A stretch of 64,000 nt of DNA, taken from positions 496,001-560,000 of the forward strand of contig NZ_AMRN01000001.1 in assembly GCF_000300275.1 (NCBI RefSeq). The letters are read 5' to 3'. The notes below the pieces were generated by a model. That model had not been told where the DNA came from, ran no database searches, and worked only from the letters and a program-made list of their open reading frames with translations. The translations under genes and the position numbers were made by a program. The stretch comes from Thalassospira profundimaris WP0211. GTDB lineage: Bacteria > Pseudomonadota > Alphaproteobacteria > Rhodospirillales > Thalassospiraceae. This document shows, one piece after another, positions 36,192 through 45,845 of the stretch (position 1 is its first letter; every line of letters starts with the position of its first letter).

Positions 36192-37448
36192 TTACTGGGC
36201 CGCAACGATGCCTTCGTTGCCGGCATCCGATTTGCCGCAACCACCTGCGTCACCGGTGCTGCCAACGCGTGATTTGCGCTGACGCTGGCTTTCGGATTTG
36301 AGCTGACCACAGGCGGCCAGAATATCGCGGCCGCGCGGCCAGCGGATCGGCGCTTCGTAGCCGTTATCAAGCAGGATTTGCGCGAACTTCTTGATATCGT
36401 TGGTCGGCGTGCATTCGTAATCCGAACCCGGCCATTTGTTGAACGGGATCAGGTTGAACTTGCAGTGAACGCCTTTGACCAGCTTGGCCAGCGCACGCGC
36501 ATGTTCGGGTTTATCGTTCACGCCCTTGAGCATGACATATTCCATGGTGATCGGACGGGCATTGGACATGCCTGGATAGTTCCGGCACGCATCCATCAGT
36601 TCTTTGAGCGGATACTTCTTGTTGATCGGCATGATTTCGTTGCGCAGATCATCATCAGGCGCATGCAGCGAGATCGCCAGACCAACGCCAAGGTCTTCGC
36701 CACAGCGCACGATTTCCGGCACCACGCCCGAGGTCGACAGCGTGATCCGGCGGCGCGAGATCGAAATGCCTTCGCCGTCCATGGCAATGCGCAGGGCATC
36801 GCGAACGTTTTCATAGTTAAACAGCGGCTCGCCCATGCCCATCATGACGATGTTTGACAGACGGCGGATGCCATTGGCCGGGGTCGGCCATTCGCCGTAG
36901 CTGTCGCGTGCGACCATGAACTGGCTGACGATTTCACCCGGGGTCAGGTTACGCACCAGAAGCTGGGTGCCGGTATGGCAGAACTTGCAGGTCAGCGTGC
37001 AGCCAACTTGCGATGAAATGCAGACAGCACCGCGATCTTCGTTGCGATCGGGGATATAGACCGTCTCGGCCTCGTTGCCGTCATGGAATTTCATCAGCCA
37101 TTTGTGGGTATCATCCGTGCTTTTCTGATCGGCTGTCAGAACCGGACGCCCGACATAGAAATCCTGAGCCAGGCGATCGCGCAGCTTTTTGGAAATGTTG
37201 GTCATGTCCTCGATGTCGGTGACACCGCGGTTATAGATCCAGTTCCAAAGCTGTTTGACGCGGAACTTGCTTTCGCCCATGCCAGCCATGAGTTCGGTCA
37301 GTTCTTCGCGGGTGATGCCGACCAGATCACGACGCCCGTCGGCAGCCTGCCCATTGGCGGCGCGCGAAACGAAGTCGGACAGCGACGGCCCATCCTGCTT
37401 GGCAGGGGCATCGGTCTGGGGTGCGTTTTCGGTCAGGACGTCGGTCAT
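36192..37448 (-). CDS. rlmN: 23S rRNA (A2503-C2)/tRNA (A37-C2) methyltransferase RlmN
   Basis: A 418-aa radical-SAM methyltransferase. The 4Fe-4S motif CTLTCKFC, the [12 protein letters not shown] segment, and the C-terminal catalytic Cys in [10 protein letters not shown] (with the first Cys in the ISSQVGC region) are all present. The C-terminus has an extra 30-residue Gly/Ser/Asp-rich tail after GQLKSE, and the N-terminus about 40 residues of linker, so it is somewhat longer than E. coli RlmN. Confidence 0.95.
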   Translation of the reverse strand: MTDVLTENAPQTDAPAKQDGPSLSDFVSRAANGQAADGRRDLVGITREELTELMAGMGESKFRVKQLWNWIYNRGVTDIEDMTNISKKLRDRLAQDFYVGRPVLTADQKSTDDTHKWLMKFHDGNEAETVYIPDRNEDRGAVCISSQVGCTLTCKFCHTGTQLLVRNLTPGEIVSQFMVARDSYGEWPTPANGIRRLSNIVMMGMGEPLFNYENVRDALRIAMDGEGISISRRRITLSTSGVVPEIVRCGEDLGVGLAISLHAPDDDLRNEIMPINKKYPLKELMDACRNYPGMSNARPITMEYVMLKGVNDKPEHARALAKLVKGVHCKFNLIPFNKWPGSDYECTPTNDIKKFAQILLDNGYEAPIRWPRGRDILAACGQLKSESQRQRKSRVGSTGDAGGCGKSDAGNEGIVAAQ

Positions 37449-37578
37449 CCCGGGCTCTCTCTTTGTCTGGTGGTCTGGTTATTGCGTCGTCAGGCCGTTT
37501 ATGTTCGGCATTTCGGGTTATCCGATGCGGCGGACTATACCAGAAAAAATGCCAGATGGCTTGGGCGCATAAATACTT

Positions 37579-37599
37579 GGCCCCGCATATAGCGGGGCC
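37579..37599. repeat. Small GC-rich inverted repeat
   Basis: GGCCCCGC-ATATA-GCGGGGCC between rlmN and ialB. There is no clean T-run on either strand, so it may be a weak ialB terminator or a dispersed hairpin. Confidence 0.35.
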
Positions 37600-37707
37600 G
37601 GGTCGATTTAGAAACGATAAATTTCACATTGCAGCTATCACAGCACTGCAATCGCGGTTGCAAAGCAGTCTGTGACGGCCCCACCAACCGGTTTGACCAA
37701 GTATTGA

Positions 37708-38271
37708 TCAGTTGACCGGCTTGGTGTTGCAGGCCTTTGAAATCGCGTTATAGGCGTTGGTAAAGCCCGACAGCGAATAGGTATCGGTGGTCTTGGTATC
37801 GCGTGACGAATAACCAACGACAACCATGGTCGATCCGGCTTTCATCGCGCTGACCAGTTTGCGGTCTTCTTCGCTGTTTACCGCCCAGGCGGAATCATCA
37901 TGGGTGAACAGCTTGAAACTTTTGGAATCGATTCGAAGATCGACCTCGCTGCCCGACTTGTAGGTATAGCCGGTGATGAAGCTGACTTCATTGAGCAGCT
38001 TGAGTGCCGGGCGGTGGGTGACCATGACATAGATTTTGCCACGCTGGGTATAGTCGCCTTTGGCCGAGGTCGGCTGGCTGCCCATATAGCAGACTTTCTG
38101 GCCATCCTCGGAATAGGTATAGGCTTCCCACTTGCCGTAAACATCAATCAGCTGCGGGGAGTTCTGGGCCTGTGCCACGTTGGTCGCAAAACCAAGCGCA
38201 AGCAGACAGGCAACCGCGCCAAAAGCGGCGGCAAACGAATTTCTGACGAGACGATGGGCGTGTTTTTTCAT
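37708..38271 (-). CDS. IalB-family (invasion-associated locus B) protein
   Basis: A 187-aa secreted protein with a signal peptide (about 36 residues, ending NVAQAQ). The mature part has GKWEAYTYSEDGQKVCYMGSQP, typical of the IalB family, and two Cys (one near the N-terminal end of the domain, one near the C-terminus in SKACNT) that could pair. Named after Bartonella IalB, but widespread in free-living alphaproteobacteria where its role is unknown. Confidence 0.85.
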   Translation of the reverse strand: MKKHAHRLVRNSFAAAFGAVACLLALGFATNVAQAQNSPQLIDVYGKWEAYTYSEDGQKVCYMGSQPTSAKGDYTQRGKIYVMVTHRPALKLLNEVSFITGYTYKSGSEVDLRIDSKSFKLFTHDDSAWAVNSEEDRKLVSAMKAGSTMVVVGYSSRDTKTTDTYSLSGFTNAYNAISKACNTKPVN

Positions 38272-38550
38272 GAGGTCGCGTATCGTGTCTGAAGTTTCGG
38301 GATCGGTCCGACCGGACCACGTTAGGACGCATAAAATCCAAAGGATATGGCAAATTTATGAGGTTCGTTTTCCGAGATTGCCGCCAAAAGGTAAAGATTA
38401 AACCAAGGAATGCGTCCAACCGGGCGCATACAGGCAAATTTTACAAATTATTTTGTGGATGGCGCCGGACGCCCGCCATGGCTGGTGATGCCCTTCTTGA
38501 CGGGATTACCGGTAAACCGTTGTCACAACACTAAAATTGATCGGCAGGTG

Positions 38551-39069
38551 TCAGCCGCGTGCGAGATTCTTTTTGACCACCTGATCCAGGCAATCCTGAA
38601 CCGTGATCGGCTGATTTCCGCGCCGCATGCGCGCCAGCATGTGACGGAGTTCACGAGGCGCGCCTTCAGTTGCCGGGGCAAAGAAGGCATCAAACGAACA
38701 TTGATCGGATCTGTATTGCCAGACGCGGATGTCACCTTCGCCGCGGATCATTTCCGGTTCGCCGATTTTGGCTTCGACTTCCGGTTCTGACAGACCCTTG
38801 AGCGATGCGTTGGGTACTGGCTTGAACGGTATGGCGGCCGTTGTGGTGCGTGATTTAGAATTTTCCGGCCGCCTGCGGGCTTCGGGCTGGGTCGTGGTGA
38901 CGTTGCCCTTGGTATTAAGCTCGCCGTAATTGGTGTTTGTCGAACCCGGTGGCACTGAAGACCCGCCGCCACAGGCCGAAAGACCCATGGCAATGAGCGC
39001 CAGAAGCAAAATCACCCCGAATGGACGGGTGACGTCTGTTCGGGGTGATGTTTGGGTCAGGGCAATCAT
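38551..39069 (-). CDS. BamE/SmpA-like lipoprotein
   Basis: A 172-aa lipoprotein with lipobox LSAC (Cys about residue 33) after a long N-region. A Thr/Asn/Pro-rich linker leads to a small domain (LKGLSEPEVEAKIGEPEMIRGEGDIRVWQYRS) that reads like the BamE/SmpA/OmlA fold, with Cys in DQCSFDAFF and again near the end. The BamE-like fold is an inference; the true outer-membrane BamE may lie elsewhere. It ends 13 bp from the start side of the bactofilin unit. Confidence 0.65.
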   Translation of the reverse strand: MIALTQTSPRTDVTRPFGVILLLALIAMGLSACGGGSSVPPGSTNTNYGELNTKGNVTTTQPEARRRPENSKSRTTTAAIPFKPVPNASLKGLSEPEVEAKIGEPEMIRGEGDIRVWQYRSDQCSFDAFFAPATEGAPRELRHMLARMRRGNQPITVQDCLDQVVKKNLARG

Positions 39070-39082
39070 GCGCGCTAAAAAA

Positions 39083-39799
39083 TCAGGAATCGTCAGATTT
39101 GCGCGGGATGGTGATTGCGCCGGTGCTGCCGCCGCGGCTTATACCGGTGTCAGCACCTTCGACATATTCCAGCTCGCCCTTGATGCGGGCACCATTTTCG
39201 ATCTGAAGCGCGCCATAGGTGATCTTGCCACTGATTTCAGCCGAGTGGACGACAACCACACGGCCAGCCGTCAGTTCACCTTCGAACTTGCCGCTGATTT
39301 CGGCCTCATCCACCTGGGCAGAACCGATGAAGCTGCCGCCTTCGGAAACTTCGAGGCGCGAGCATTCCTTGATCTGGGCTTCGACAACGCCTTCGACGAC
39401 CAGAACGTCACAGGAACCGATTTCACCTTTAAGCGTGATGTCGCGACCAACTGTCAGTTTCTTGCCCTCGGAGGAGTGGCTACCCGATCCTCCCGGGCGA
39501 CCGGAACTGCCGCGGGTCGGGATTTCAAGGGGGCGCTTCGGGATTTCCGGGCGGAAGTTGGTGGAGTGCGGTTTGCTGGACATTTGCGGTTCATCCTTTG
39601 TGCGCGGTTGGGTGAAGAGCCGCGGCTCTGTTCGTTTTTCTGTTTTTTCGAACGTGCGGGTTTCGCTGGTTTTGTCAGATGCAGCATCAGAGGCCGAGGT
39701 CATCGTCCCGGAAAGCTTGTCTGATCCATCCAGGCGAGATGTATCTGACGAAGTCGCACTTCTGTCGACTGTTTTGTTGGCTTTTTTCTTTCCAAACAT
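39083..39799 (-). CDS. Bactofilin
   Basis: A 238-aa polymer-forming cytoskeletal protein. Residues 1-110 are disordered, rich in Ser/Thr/Lys/Asp/Pro; residues about 112-215 form the right-handed beta-helix bactofilin domain (LTVGRDITLKGEIGSCDVLVVEGVVEA...ISGKFEGELTAG...AEISGKITYGALQIENGARIKG). The long N-terminal linker is unusual in length compared with many bactofilins. The lipoprotein gene follows 13 bp downstream on the same strand, so the two are likely cotranscribed. Confidence 0.92.
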   Translation of the reverse strand: MFGKKKANKTVDRSATSSDTSRLDGSDKLSGTMTSASDAASDKTSETRTFEKTEKRTEPRLFTQPRTKDEPQMSSKPHSTNFRPEIPKRPLEIPTRGSSGRPGGSGSHSSEGKKLTVGRDITLKGEIGSCDVLVVEGVVEAQIKECSRLEVSEGGSFIGSAQVDEAEISGKFEGELTAGRVVVVHSAEISGKITYGALQIENGARIKGELEYVEGADTGISRGGSTGAITIPRKSDDS

Positions 39800-39867
39800 G
39801 GGATGACCAGATCCTTAGAGTTGCAGTTTCGATGTTGGTCTAGGTGTATCGGCCTTGCGGTTACCGG

Positions 39868-40545
39868 TCAGGCGGTCTCGGGCACATAGGTGCCAAGACG
39901 CACAGAATAGTGGACCATAAAGGCGGTGGCGATGATCGGTGCGACCAGATTGACCAAGGGAATGGTCATCAGGAAGGTCAAACCGACCCCGGCAATCCAA
40001 AGCTTTTTCTGGCGGCTTTTGCGAATGGCCTCAACCGTTCGCGCATCATAGCGGCGTGCGGCAACCAGTTCAAAATATTCACGCGACAAAAGATAGCCAT
40101 TCATCCCGTAAAACGCGATGACATAGAGCGGCCCGGCCAGAAGAAGCGGCAAAATCAAAATGTTAAGCGCCAAAGCCGTCAGGGCAAATTTAAGACCGCT
40201 GATCAGCGCATCAATGATCGGCTGCGGACGAGTATCGGGCAGGGTCGGATAGTGCTTGTCTTCGACCGCGTCGGCAATCTGATCGAGCAGAAGGCTCGAG
40301 ATCAGGACCGTGGCCGCGGGAAACAGCAACAGGACAAGAAGGGTCAGACCAATGCCCAGAAGCCAGTCCACGGCGGTTTCAAGCCAGCCACCATCAGTGA
40401 AGAAGGTGATGGAATTCAGGCCGAACCAGATCAGGACCCACAACCCGACAATAGTTGCCAGCGCACCGGCAACACCGATCAGCACAACTTTGCGAAAACG
40501 CGGGTCGGAAAACTGCGCAACGGATTTCAGAAAGTCATTGATCAT
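39868..40545 (-). CDS. EI24/CysZ-like membrane protein
   Basis: A 225-aa inner-membrane protein with four to five hydrophobic segments (about 22-42, 62-85, 125-150, 190-215). SREYFELVAARRY and RSRQKKLWIAGVGLTFLMTIPLVNLVAPIIATAFMVHY match the EI24 domain family, which includes the sulfate transporter CysZ. The start at 40545 matches the family N-terminus (SVAQFSDPRFRKVV); an earlier ATG at 40608 is possible. No sulfur-assimilation gene is nearby. Confidence 0.82.
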   Translation of the reverse strand: MINDFLKSVAQFSDPRFRKVVLIGVAGALATIVGLWVLIWFGLNSITFFTDGGWLETAVDWLLGIGLTLLVLLLFPAATVLISSLLLDQIADAVEDKHYPTLPDTRPQPIIDALISGLKFALTALALNILILPLLLAGPLYVIAFYGMNGYLLSREYFELVAARRYDARTVEAIRKSRQKKLWIAGVGLTFLMTIPLVNLVAPIIATAFMVHYSVRLGTYVPETA

Positions 40546-40706
40546 GGAAGATGTCGGTCCTGTCCTGTCATGTGTCGAGTGTGCGGAATATATCCGCAAG
40601 GGAATCATGCATTAGTTTAGTAGGCAATTAAAATTAACAGCCTGTGAAATCAGGGGGTGGCTTTGCAGATTTCCCAAGAATGCGACATCTATCGCAGGCA
40701 TCAGGC

Positions 40707-40832
40707 AAAAAAAAGGCGTCCGGCCAGGGGGGAGAACCGGACGCCAGCGCTCCGATAATCTGGAGCGTGAGGAAAGGTAGGGGAGACCTTTTCCTCACAC
40801 CGGGTTCCCGTCGTTTAGGGGAACCTTGTGAC
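40707..40832 (-). ncRNA. Candidate small RNA with four stem-loops
   Basis: Read on the - strand, four nearly abutting hairpins occur in order: 40819-40825 with 40803-40809 (7 bp, 9-nt loop); 40798-40786 with 40778-40767 (12 bp with a 1-nt bulge, loop CUCCCCU); 40767-40762 with 40753-40748 (6 bp, 8-nt loop); 40745-40737 with 40723-40715 (9 bp, loop UUCUCCCCCCUGG), the last followed by eight T. Two loops are C-rich and could pair with Shine-Dalgarno sequences, as in several alphaproteobacterial sRNAs. A weak promoter (ATGGCA, 18 bp, TATATG at 40840-40845) would start it near 40832; a GANTC site (40834-40838) overlaps that point. No protein reading is plausible. The 226 bp up to lolA show nothing else. 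Confidence 0.6.
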
Positions 40833-41057
40833 AGACTCACATATAGGAAGCACAGGGCGCCCATGCCATGGGTTTGGGCCCGAAAAAGCCGACAAATTTT
40901 GAAACTTTTCGCTGATTCCAATCCGCGGTGATTTCGTTACGAAATCACAATTACATTCACCACTTGGCCAAGCATTTGAATCAGAAAATATTCTTGATCC
41001 GGCACCAGTTTACGGGCGGTTCAAAGACGTCAAAGGCGGACGGGAAATTTTTTTGGT

Positions 41058-41756
41058 CTAGTTGCGCTGATTTGGCCAGATGCGTTCAAATTTGAACAGT
41101 TCCGGGTCAAGCTGCATGCCCTCTTCGGTATTGAACAGGGTGACCGTGGTTTCGACCCCGGTCGGGTCCTTGACGCTCCACTGACGCAGCTGCATCGGCT
41201 TTTCGGTAAACACCAGGGTTACACTCCCGGCACCCGGATCGGATTTGCGCACCAGTTCAACGCGGACAGTTTCGGCCGTGCGACGATAATCGACAATCTT
41301 GACCTTGTCGGTCAGCGAGATGTTTTCCGCCAGGATGATCCCGGCCGGGGTTTCATCAATGTCGAAATAGGTCGGTGCGTTGATTTCCTTGTCATAATAG
41401 ATGAAATCATGACCGGTCGAGACCAGCAGGATCTGGGCCGGCGGGTTATATTCAAACCGCATCTTGCCAGGGCGTTCCATATAAAGATCGCCTTCGGCCG
41501 CACCGCCATCCGAAGAAATCTGAACGAACTCGGCCTTGAGCGTCGTGATCCCGGCCAGATAGTTTTCGATTTTTTCGATCATCTCAGGCGTGATCTGATC
41601 GCTTGCTTGCGCGTGGGCTGTGCTTGGCAACAGGGTCAGACTGGTGACGGCACCAAGACCGATGGCGGTGGCAATCACGCTGGCCGCCAAAAAAGTGCGG
41701 CCCTTCATGCCAAGGGTTTTCCAACGGGTCTTCGGGTTTTGGGTCAAACGGGTCAT
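41058..41756 (-). CDS. lolA: Outer-membrane lipoprotein carrier protein LolA
   Basis: A 232-aa periplasmic chaperone that ferries lipoproteins from LolCDE to the outer membrane. A signal peptide with a long N-region ends at AHAQA; the mature domain shows YLAGITTLKAEFVQIS, GDLYMERPGKMRFEYNPPAQILLVSTG and a YDKEINAPTYFDID segment typical of LolA. Two internal starts are possible; the one at 41756 has AAGG upstream, while Met at 41708 would also leave an intact signal peptide. Confidence 0.9.
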   Translation of the reverse strand: MTRLTQNPKTRWKTLGMKGRTFLAASVIATAIGLGAVTSLTLLPSTAHAQASDQITPEMIEKIENYLAGITTLKAEFVQISSDGGAAEGDLYMERPGKMRFEYNPPAQILLVSTGHDFIYYDKEINAPTYFDIDETPAGIILAENISLTDKVKIVDYRRTAETVRVELVRKSDPGAGSVTLVFTEKPMQLRQWSVKDPTGVETTVTLFNTEEGMQLDPELFKFERIWPNQRN

Positions 41757-41998
41757 GTGCCTTGTTGCCTTGCCGTGCGTCGTAACAATTCGTTGATCGC
41801 AATCATGGCGATTGCAGAAGGTGAATGGCGGATGATAAAAATCGTGCCAAATAGTAACCACTCACTGCGAGTAACATATCGCATCATTTGGCCGGGAAGG
41901 CCAGCCGGGTCAAGCCATGCCCGCAAATGACCTTAATTGGCCGTTTTGAGCCTTAATTGCAGGTCATTTGACCACCGGCAAGCAGGAGAACACGTTTA

Positions 41999-42943
41999 AT
42001 GAGCCGTATCGTCGCCATCCAGATGGACCCGATCGAGAGCATCGACATCAAGGGGGATTCGACCTTTGTCATGGGCCTTGAAGCCCAGGCGCGGGGATAT
42101 GACCTTTTGCATTATCATCCCGATGACATGTTCTATGACCGGGGCCGGATCAAGGCGGAAGTCCGCCCGATGACGTTGCGCTACGAACATGGCAATCACC
42201 ATGATCTGGGCGAAGCACGGGTGATTGATCTGGCGCGTGAAACCGATGTGATCCTGATGCGTCAGGACCCGCCGTTTGACATGAACTATATCACCGCAAG
42301 CCATTTGCTTGAGGCGATCCACCCGGAAACCTTTGTGGTCAACCATCCGGGCCATGTCCGCAATGCGCCGGAAAAGATCTTTGTCACCGAATTTCCTGAT
42401 CTGATGCCGCCGACCCTGATCACGCGGTCGGCAGCCCGCATCAAAGAATTCCGTGAAGAATTCAAGGACATCATCGTCAAGCCGCTGTTTGGCAATGGCG
42501 GGGCGGGCGTGTTCCATCTCAAACCCGGTGACGAGAACCTCAATTCGCTGCTGGAACTGTTTGCCGCCCAGTCGCGTGAACCGCTGATGGTGCAGGCCTA
42601 TTTGCCCGATGTGCGCAAGGGCGACAAACGCATCATTCTGGTTGATGGCGAACCGGTGGGCGCGATCAACCGCGTGCCGGCCGAGGGTGAAGCACGTTCG
42701 AACATGCATGTCGGTGGTGTGGCCGAGAAATCGATGCTGACCCCGCGCGAACGCGAGATTTGTGATCGCATCGGGCCGGAGCTTAAGAAGCGCGATCTGA
42801 TCTTTGTCGGGATCGACGTCATCGGCGATTACATGACGGAAATCAACGTCACCTCGCCGACGGGCTTGCAGGAGATCAACCGGTTTGACGGCTCCAAGCT
42901 GGAAAGCCTGATCTGGGATGCGATTGAAACGCGGCTTGGCTAG
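41999..42943 (+). CDS. gshB: Glutathione synthetase
   Basis: A 314-aa ATP-grasp ligase joining gamma-glutamylcysteine and glycine. Signatures include [63 protein letters not shown] and the C-terminal [18 protein letters not shown] ribosome-binding site (AGGAG) precedes the ATG. An intrinsic terminator follows. In many alphaproteobacteria yifB is close by; here it is almost 10 kb away. Confidence 0.96.
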   Translation: MSRIVAIQMDPIESIDIKGDSTFVMGLEAQARGYDLLHYHPDDMFYDRGRIKAEVRPMTLRYEHGNHHDLGEARVIDLARETDVILMRQDPPFDMNYITASHLLEAIHPETFVVNHPGHVRNAPEKIFVTEFPDLMPPTLITRSAARIKEFREEFKDIIVKPLFGNGGAGVFHLKPGDENLNSLLELFAAQSREPLMVQAYLPDVRKGDKRIILVDGEPVGAINRVPAEGEARSNMHVGGVAEKSMLTPREREICDRIGPELKKRDLIFVGIDVIGDYMTEINVTSPTGLQEINRFDGSKLESLIWDAIETRLG

Positions 42944-42971
42944 GCCATCTCCATATCGCTAAAACGAAATC

Positions 42972-42999
42972 GGGCAGGTGATCATCACCTGCCCTTTTT
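42972..42999 (+). terminator. Intrinsic terminator of gshB
   Basis: GGGCAGGTG (42972-42980) pairs with CACCTGCCC (42986-42994) around a 5-nt loop, followed by T5. Confidence 0.85.
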
Positions 43000-43047
43000 G
43001 TTGGGTGATTTTGTGGGGCTTGAGGCGGGCTTTGATCAGCGCTTTGA

Positions 43048-43347
43048 TCAGCGCGCCTTGACCTCGACCTCGACAAAGGTGATGGCAAAGTCATTGTTGT
43101 TGATCACGTTATGGGACACGCCGGTCTTGCGGGCATAGGATTTCCCGGCGGTCATGTCGGACGGAAACGTTGTGCCGTCATCGTTCACAATGGTCAGGGT
43201 GCCGGTCGTCATCGGGACGACGACATAATCCATGCCGTGAACATGATCACCGGTTTCGGAGCCGGGCGGGAAGTGCCATTCGGTCACCTTGACGGCATCG
43301 TCATCGACCTGGACGGTGGGAATGGCTTTGGGGCGCTGTGCAGTCAC
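43048..43347 (-). CDS. Cupin-domain protein
   Basis: A 99-aa single-domain cupin. PGSETGDHVHGMDYVVVPMTTG is the first cupin motif (two His and a Glu-like position as metal ligands), and VSHNVINN the second. Starts at GTG with GGAG upstream. Such small cupins may be enzymes or sensors; substrate unknown. Confidence 0.82.
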   Translation of the reverse strand: MTAQRPKAIPTVQVDDDAVKVTEWHFPPGSETGDHVHGMDYVVVPMTTGTLTIVNDDGTTFPSDMTAGKSYARKTGVSHNVINNNDFAITFVEVEVKAR

Positions 43348-43546
43348 TGGGTTTCTCCAATTTTTGCGGTTAACCCGGCGATGATAGCGACAAGTCCCTC
43401 ATGCTGCTTGCCTTTTTTATGTCGGCCTGTTGTGTGACTTTGACGATGCCGTCGCCGTCCGGTTCCGCTAAGCTGGAACTAACGCGGCGATCAAACGTAT
43501 GTTTCAAGGGTCAAGTTCACATCATTTTGGCAGGTAGTAACAGCGC

Positions 43547-45004
43547 ATGACCAGCTCCGAGGCGACAAAAATCACCGATCAGGATCTTTTTGGGCCATTC
43601 CTGTTTGCCCGGGGTGCTGATGCCAAGACGGCAAAACTCGCCGCCCTTGTGGTTGCCAATGATGGTGCAGAAATCCCGGAATTGAAGGCAAATGGCCGTG
43701 ATGTCATTGCGCCCTCAAAGCTTGCCAGCCTGTTTGGCCGAAGCTATTGGCGGTTTGATTTTGAACTGCCGTCAAACCGGGTGGCATCATATAGTTTCGA
43801 AAACGAAACATACGAGGTTTGTACCGATCTTGGGGATGATCTTCGCATCGGATTTGTATCGTGCAACGGTCAGGAAGACGGCGATCTGGACCGGCCGCTT
43901 GAAGATCGCAATGCGCTTTGGACGGATTTGGGCAAAGAGCACGCAAAACAGCCCTTCTCGCTTTTGCTGCATGGTGGCGATCAGATTTACGCCGACGGGG
44001 TCTGGGAATGCCACGAGGGTATCATTGCCTGGGACAAGGCCGGGCGCAGTGAACGGTTGGCAACCGCCTTTTCCGATGTCATGCGCGATGCCGTTTTGAA
44101 ATTCTACCTTGATCATTATCTGGCGATTTATGGCCAACCGCAGATCCAATACATGCTCGCACGCGTGCCGTCGCTGATGATGTGGGATGACCATGACATT
44201 TTTGATGGCTGGGGCAGTCACAAGAAGTGGTTTCAGGGCAGTGCCGTTGCCAAGGGCATGTTTGACTGCGCACGACAGGCCTTTTGCCTGATGCAGCTTG
44301 GCTGCACACCCGATGATTTGCCCGATATGGTCAAGGATCGTGAGGGCATAAGCCTTGGCTGGCGCACCGATTTTCCGGGCGTCAGTATTGTTGCGCCCGA
44401 TTTGCGATCCGAACGGACACCAAATGACGTGATGGGGGCCCATGGCTGGCGCGATTTGCCCGAGATGCTCAAAACCGTGCCGGATGGCAATCGTATTCTT
44501 CTGATGTCGAGCGTGCCGGTGATCGGGCCGCGATTATCGTTGATCGAGATGGTGTTGCATCTTTCCCCCCGTGCCCAGAAATACGAGGATGATCTGCGCG
44601 ATCAGTGGCAAAGCCGCTGGCACCGGCGCGAATGGTGCCGTTTCCTTGAGCTGATCGAAGAAATCGCCAACGAGCATGACCATGAGATCACCCTGCTTTC
44701 GGGCGAAATCCATGTCGCAACCCGGGGCACCTTTGAAACCAAGGGCAAAACCATCCATCAACTGGTGGCATCGGGCATTTCACACACCGCACCACCCCCG
44801 ACCTTTGCCAGGGTTTTGGGCCTTTTGGCATGGATCGGGGAGAACCCGCTTCCGGGTCGGCCGACAGAGTTAAAACCGCTGCCGGATCGCAAAGGTACCT
44901 ATTGTGCGGCGCGAAATTACCTTACACTGTTACGTAAAGACACCAACTGGCATGCCAAATGGCATCTCGAAGGAATTGGCTGGACGCCGGATTTGCGCGT
45001 TTGA
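43547..45004 (+). CDS. PhoD-like phosphatase family protein
   Basis: A 485-aa metallophosphatase of the PhoD/alkaline phosphatase D type. Metal-site blocks are visible: GFVSCNGQ, LLLHGGDQIYADGVW, MMWDDHDIFDGWGSH and LLSGEIHVATRG. There is no signal peptide or Tat motif, so it is probably cytoplasmic, unlike secreted PhoD. Substrate unknown. The GST gene starts 50 bp after it. Confidence 0.85.
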   Translation: MTSSEATKITDQDLFGPFLFARGADAKTAKLAALVVANDGAEIPELKANGRDVIAPSKLASLFGRSYWRFDFELPSNRVASYSFENETYEVCTDLGDDLRIGFVSCNGQEDGDLDRPLEDRNALWTDLGKEHAKQPFSLLLHGGDQIYADGVWECHEGIIAWDKAGRSERLATAFSDVMRDAVLKFYLDHYLAIYGQPQIQYMLARVPSLMMWDDHDIFDGWGSHKKWFQGSAVAKGMFDCARQAFCLMQLGCTPDDLPDMVKDREGISLGWRTDFPGVSIVAPDLRSERTPNDVMGAHGWRDLPEMLKTVPDGNRILLMSSVPVIGPRLSLIEMVLHLSPRAQKYEDDLRDQWQSRWHRREWCRFLELIEEIANEHDHEITLLSGEIHVATRGTFETKGKTIHQLVASGISHTAPPPTFARVLGLLAWIGENPLPGRPTELKPLPDRKGTYCAARNYLTLLRKDTNWHAKWHLEGIGWTPDLRV

Positions 45005-45054
45005 CCGCGAAGCGTAACCGACGGAAATGTGCCAATGGCAAGGGGCTTTGGATC

Positions 45055-45684
45055 ATGATGCAGCTTTATTACGCGCCAACTTCACCCTTTTCGCGCAAGG
45101 TGCGCGTTGTCTTGCGTGAGTTGGGTCTGGAAAAACAGATCAGCGAGATCCTGATTGATCCTTGGACGGATGAGGCGCTGCGTGCCCATAACCCGCTTGC
45201 GAAGGTGCCGACCCTGATCCTTGAGGATGGCATGGCGGTTTTTGAATCGGCCGTGATCTGTGATTATCTTGATCAGCTTGCCAAATCCCAGGGCCTTTCA
45301 AAGGGTGTGATTCCCGAAAGCGGCCCAGCCCGCCTCAGTGCATTGAAATGGCAGGGTTTGGCCGATGGCATGATGGCGGCAACCGCCCGGCTTTATGCCG
45401 ACTCCCAACGCGAAGATGGTGATCGTTCCGAAGGCGTAATGGAAAGACAGGCGCAGGCGATTACATCCGGTATTGAGGCGATCCTCGATGGCCTGCCGGC
45501 GCTTCGCACCGAGGAGCCACATCTTGGCACCTGGTCGGTGCTGATTGCGCTTTATTACATTGATTTCCGCTGGCCGGACCGGCGGTTTGATATCCCGGTG
45601 CGGGTGCGCGACTGGATGGCGATTATGTCGGAACGTGAATCCTTCACCGAGACCACCTTCCACCTGCCCCATGATGACGACTGA
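45055..45684 (+). CDS. Glutathione S-transferase-like protein
   Basis: A 209-aa protein. The N-terminal thioredoxin-fold domain (QLYYAPTSPFSRKVRVVLRELGL, with NPLAKVPTLILEDG and ESAVICDYLD) is typical of GSTs, with Ser10/Ser13 as the likely catalytic position. The helical C-terminal domain is complete. Two adjacent ATGs (45055 and 45058) are available; AGGGG lies upstream. It is probably read through from the PhoD-like gene. Substrate unknown. Confidence 0.88.
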   Translation: MMQLYYAPTSPFSRKVRVVLRELGLEKQISEILIDPWTDEALRAHNPLAKVPTLILEDGMAVFESAVICDYLDQLAKSQGLSKGVIPESGPARLSALKWQGLADGMMAATARLYADSQREDGDRSEGVMERQAQAITSGIEAILDGLPALRTEEPHLGTWSVLIALYYIDFRWPDRRFDIPVRVRDWMAIMSERESFTETTFHLPHDDD

Positions 45685-45710
45685 TCATATCTGGGACGCG
45701 AGCTTCAGAT

Positions 45711-45743
45711 AAAAAAGCACCGCCCGGGGACAACGGGCGGTGC
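45711..45743 (-). terminator. Intrinsic terminator of the AhpD-like gene
   Basis: GCACCGCCCG (45717-45726) pairs with CGGGCGGTGC (45734-45743); on the - strand six T follow. It lies about 100 bp past the stop of the AhpD-like gene and also near the GST end. Confidence 0.8.
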
Positions 45744-45845
45744 AAGACAACGCATGGATATGACGCAGGGGGATGGGGAAAATCTGTCCACGCCAATATA
45801 CCAATATAATCGTGTGCGTTGATAACGGGTTGAGGCGGGCTGTAA

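Noticed and set aside
40634-40931. Two overlapping short frames, one on each strand, over the hairpin cluster
   Set aside because: Neither has homology-like features, and the region is dominated by stem-loops, so an RNA is more plausible.
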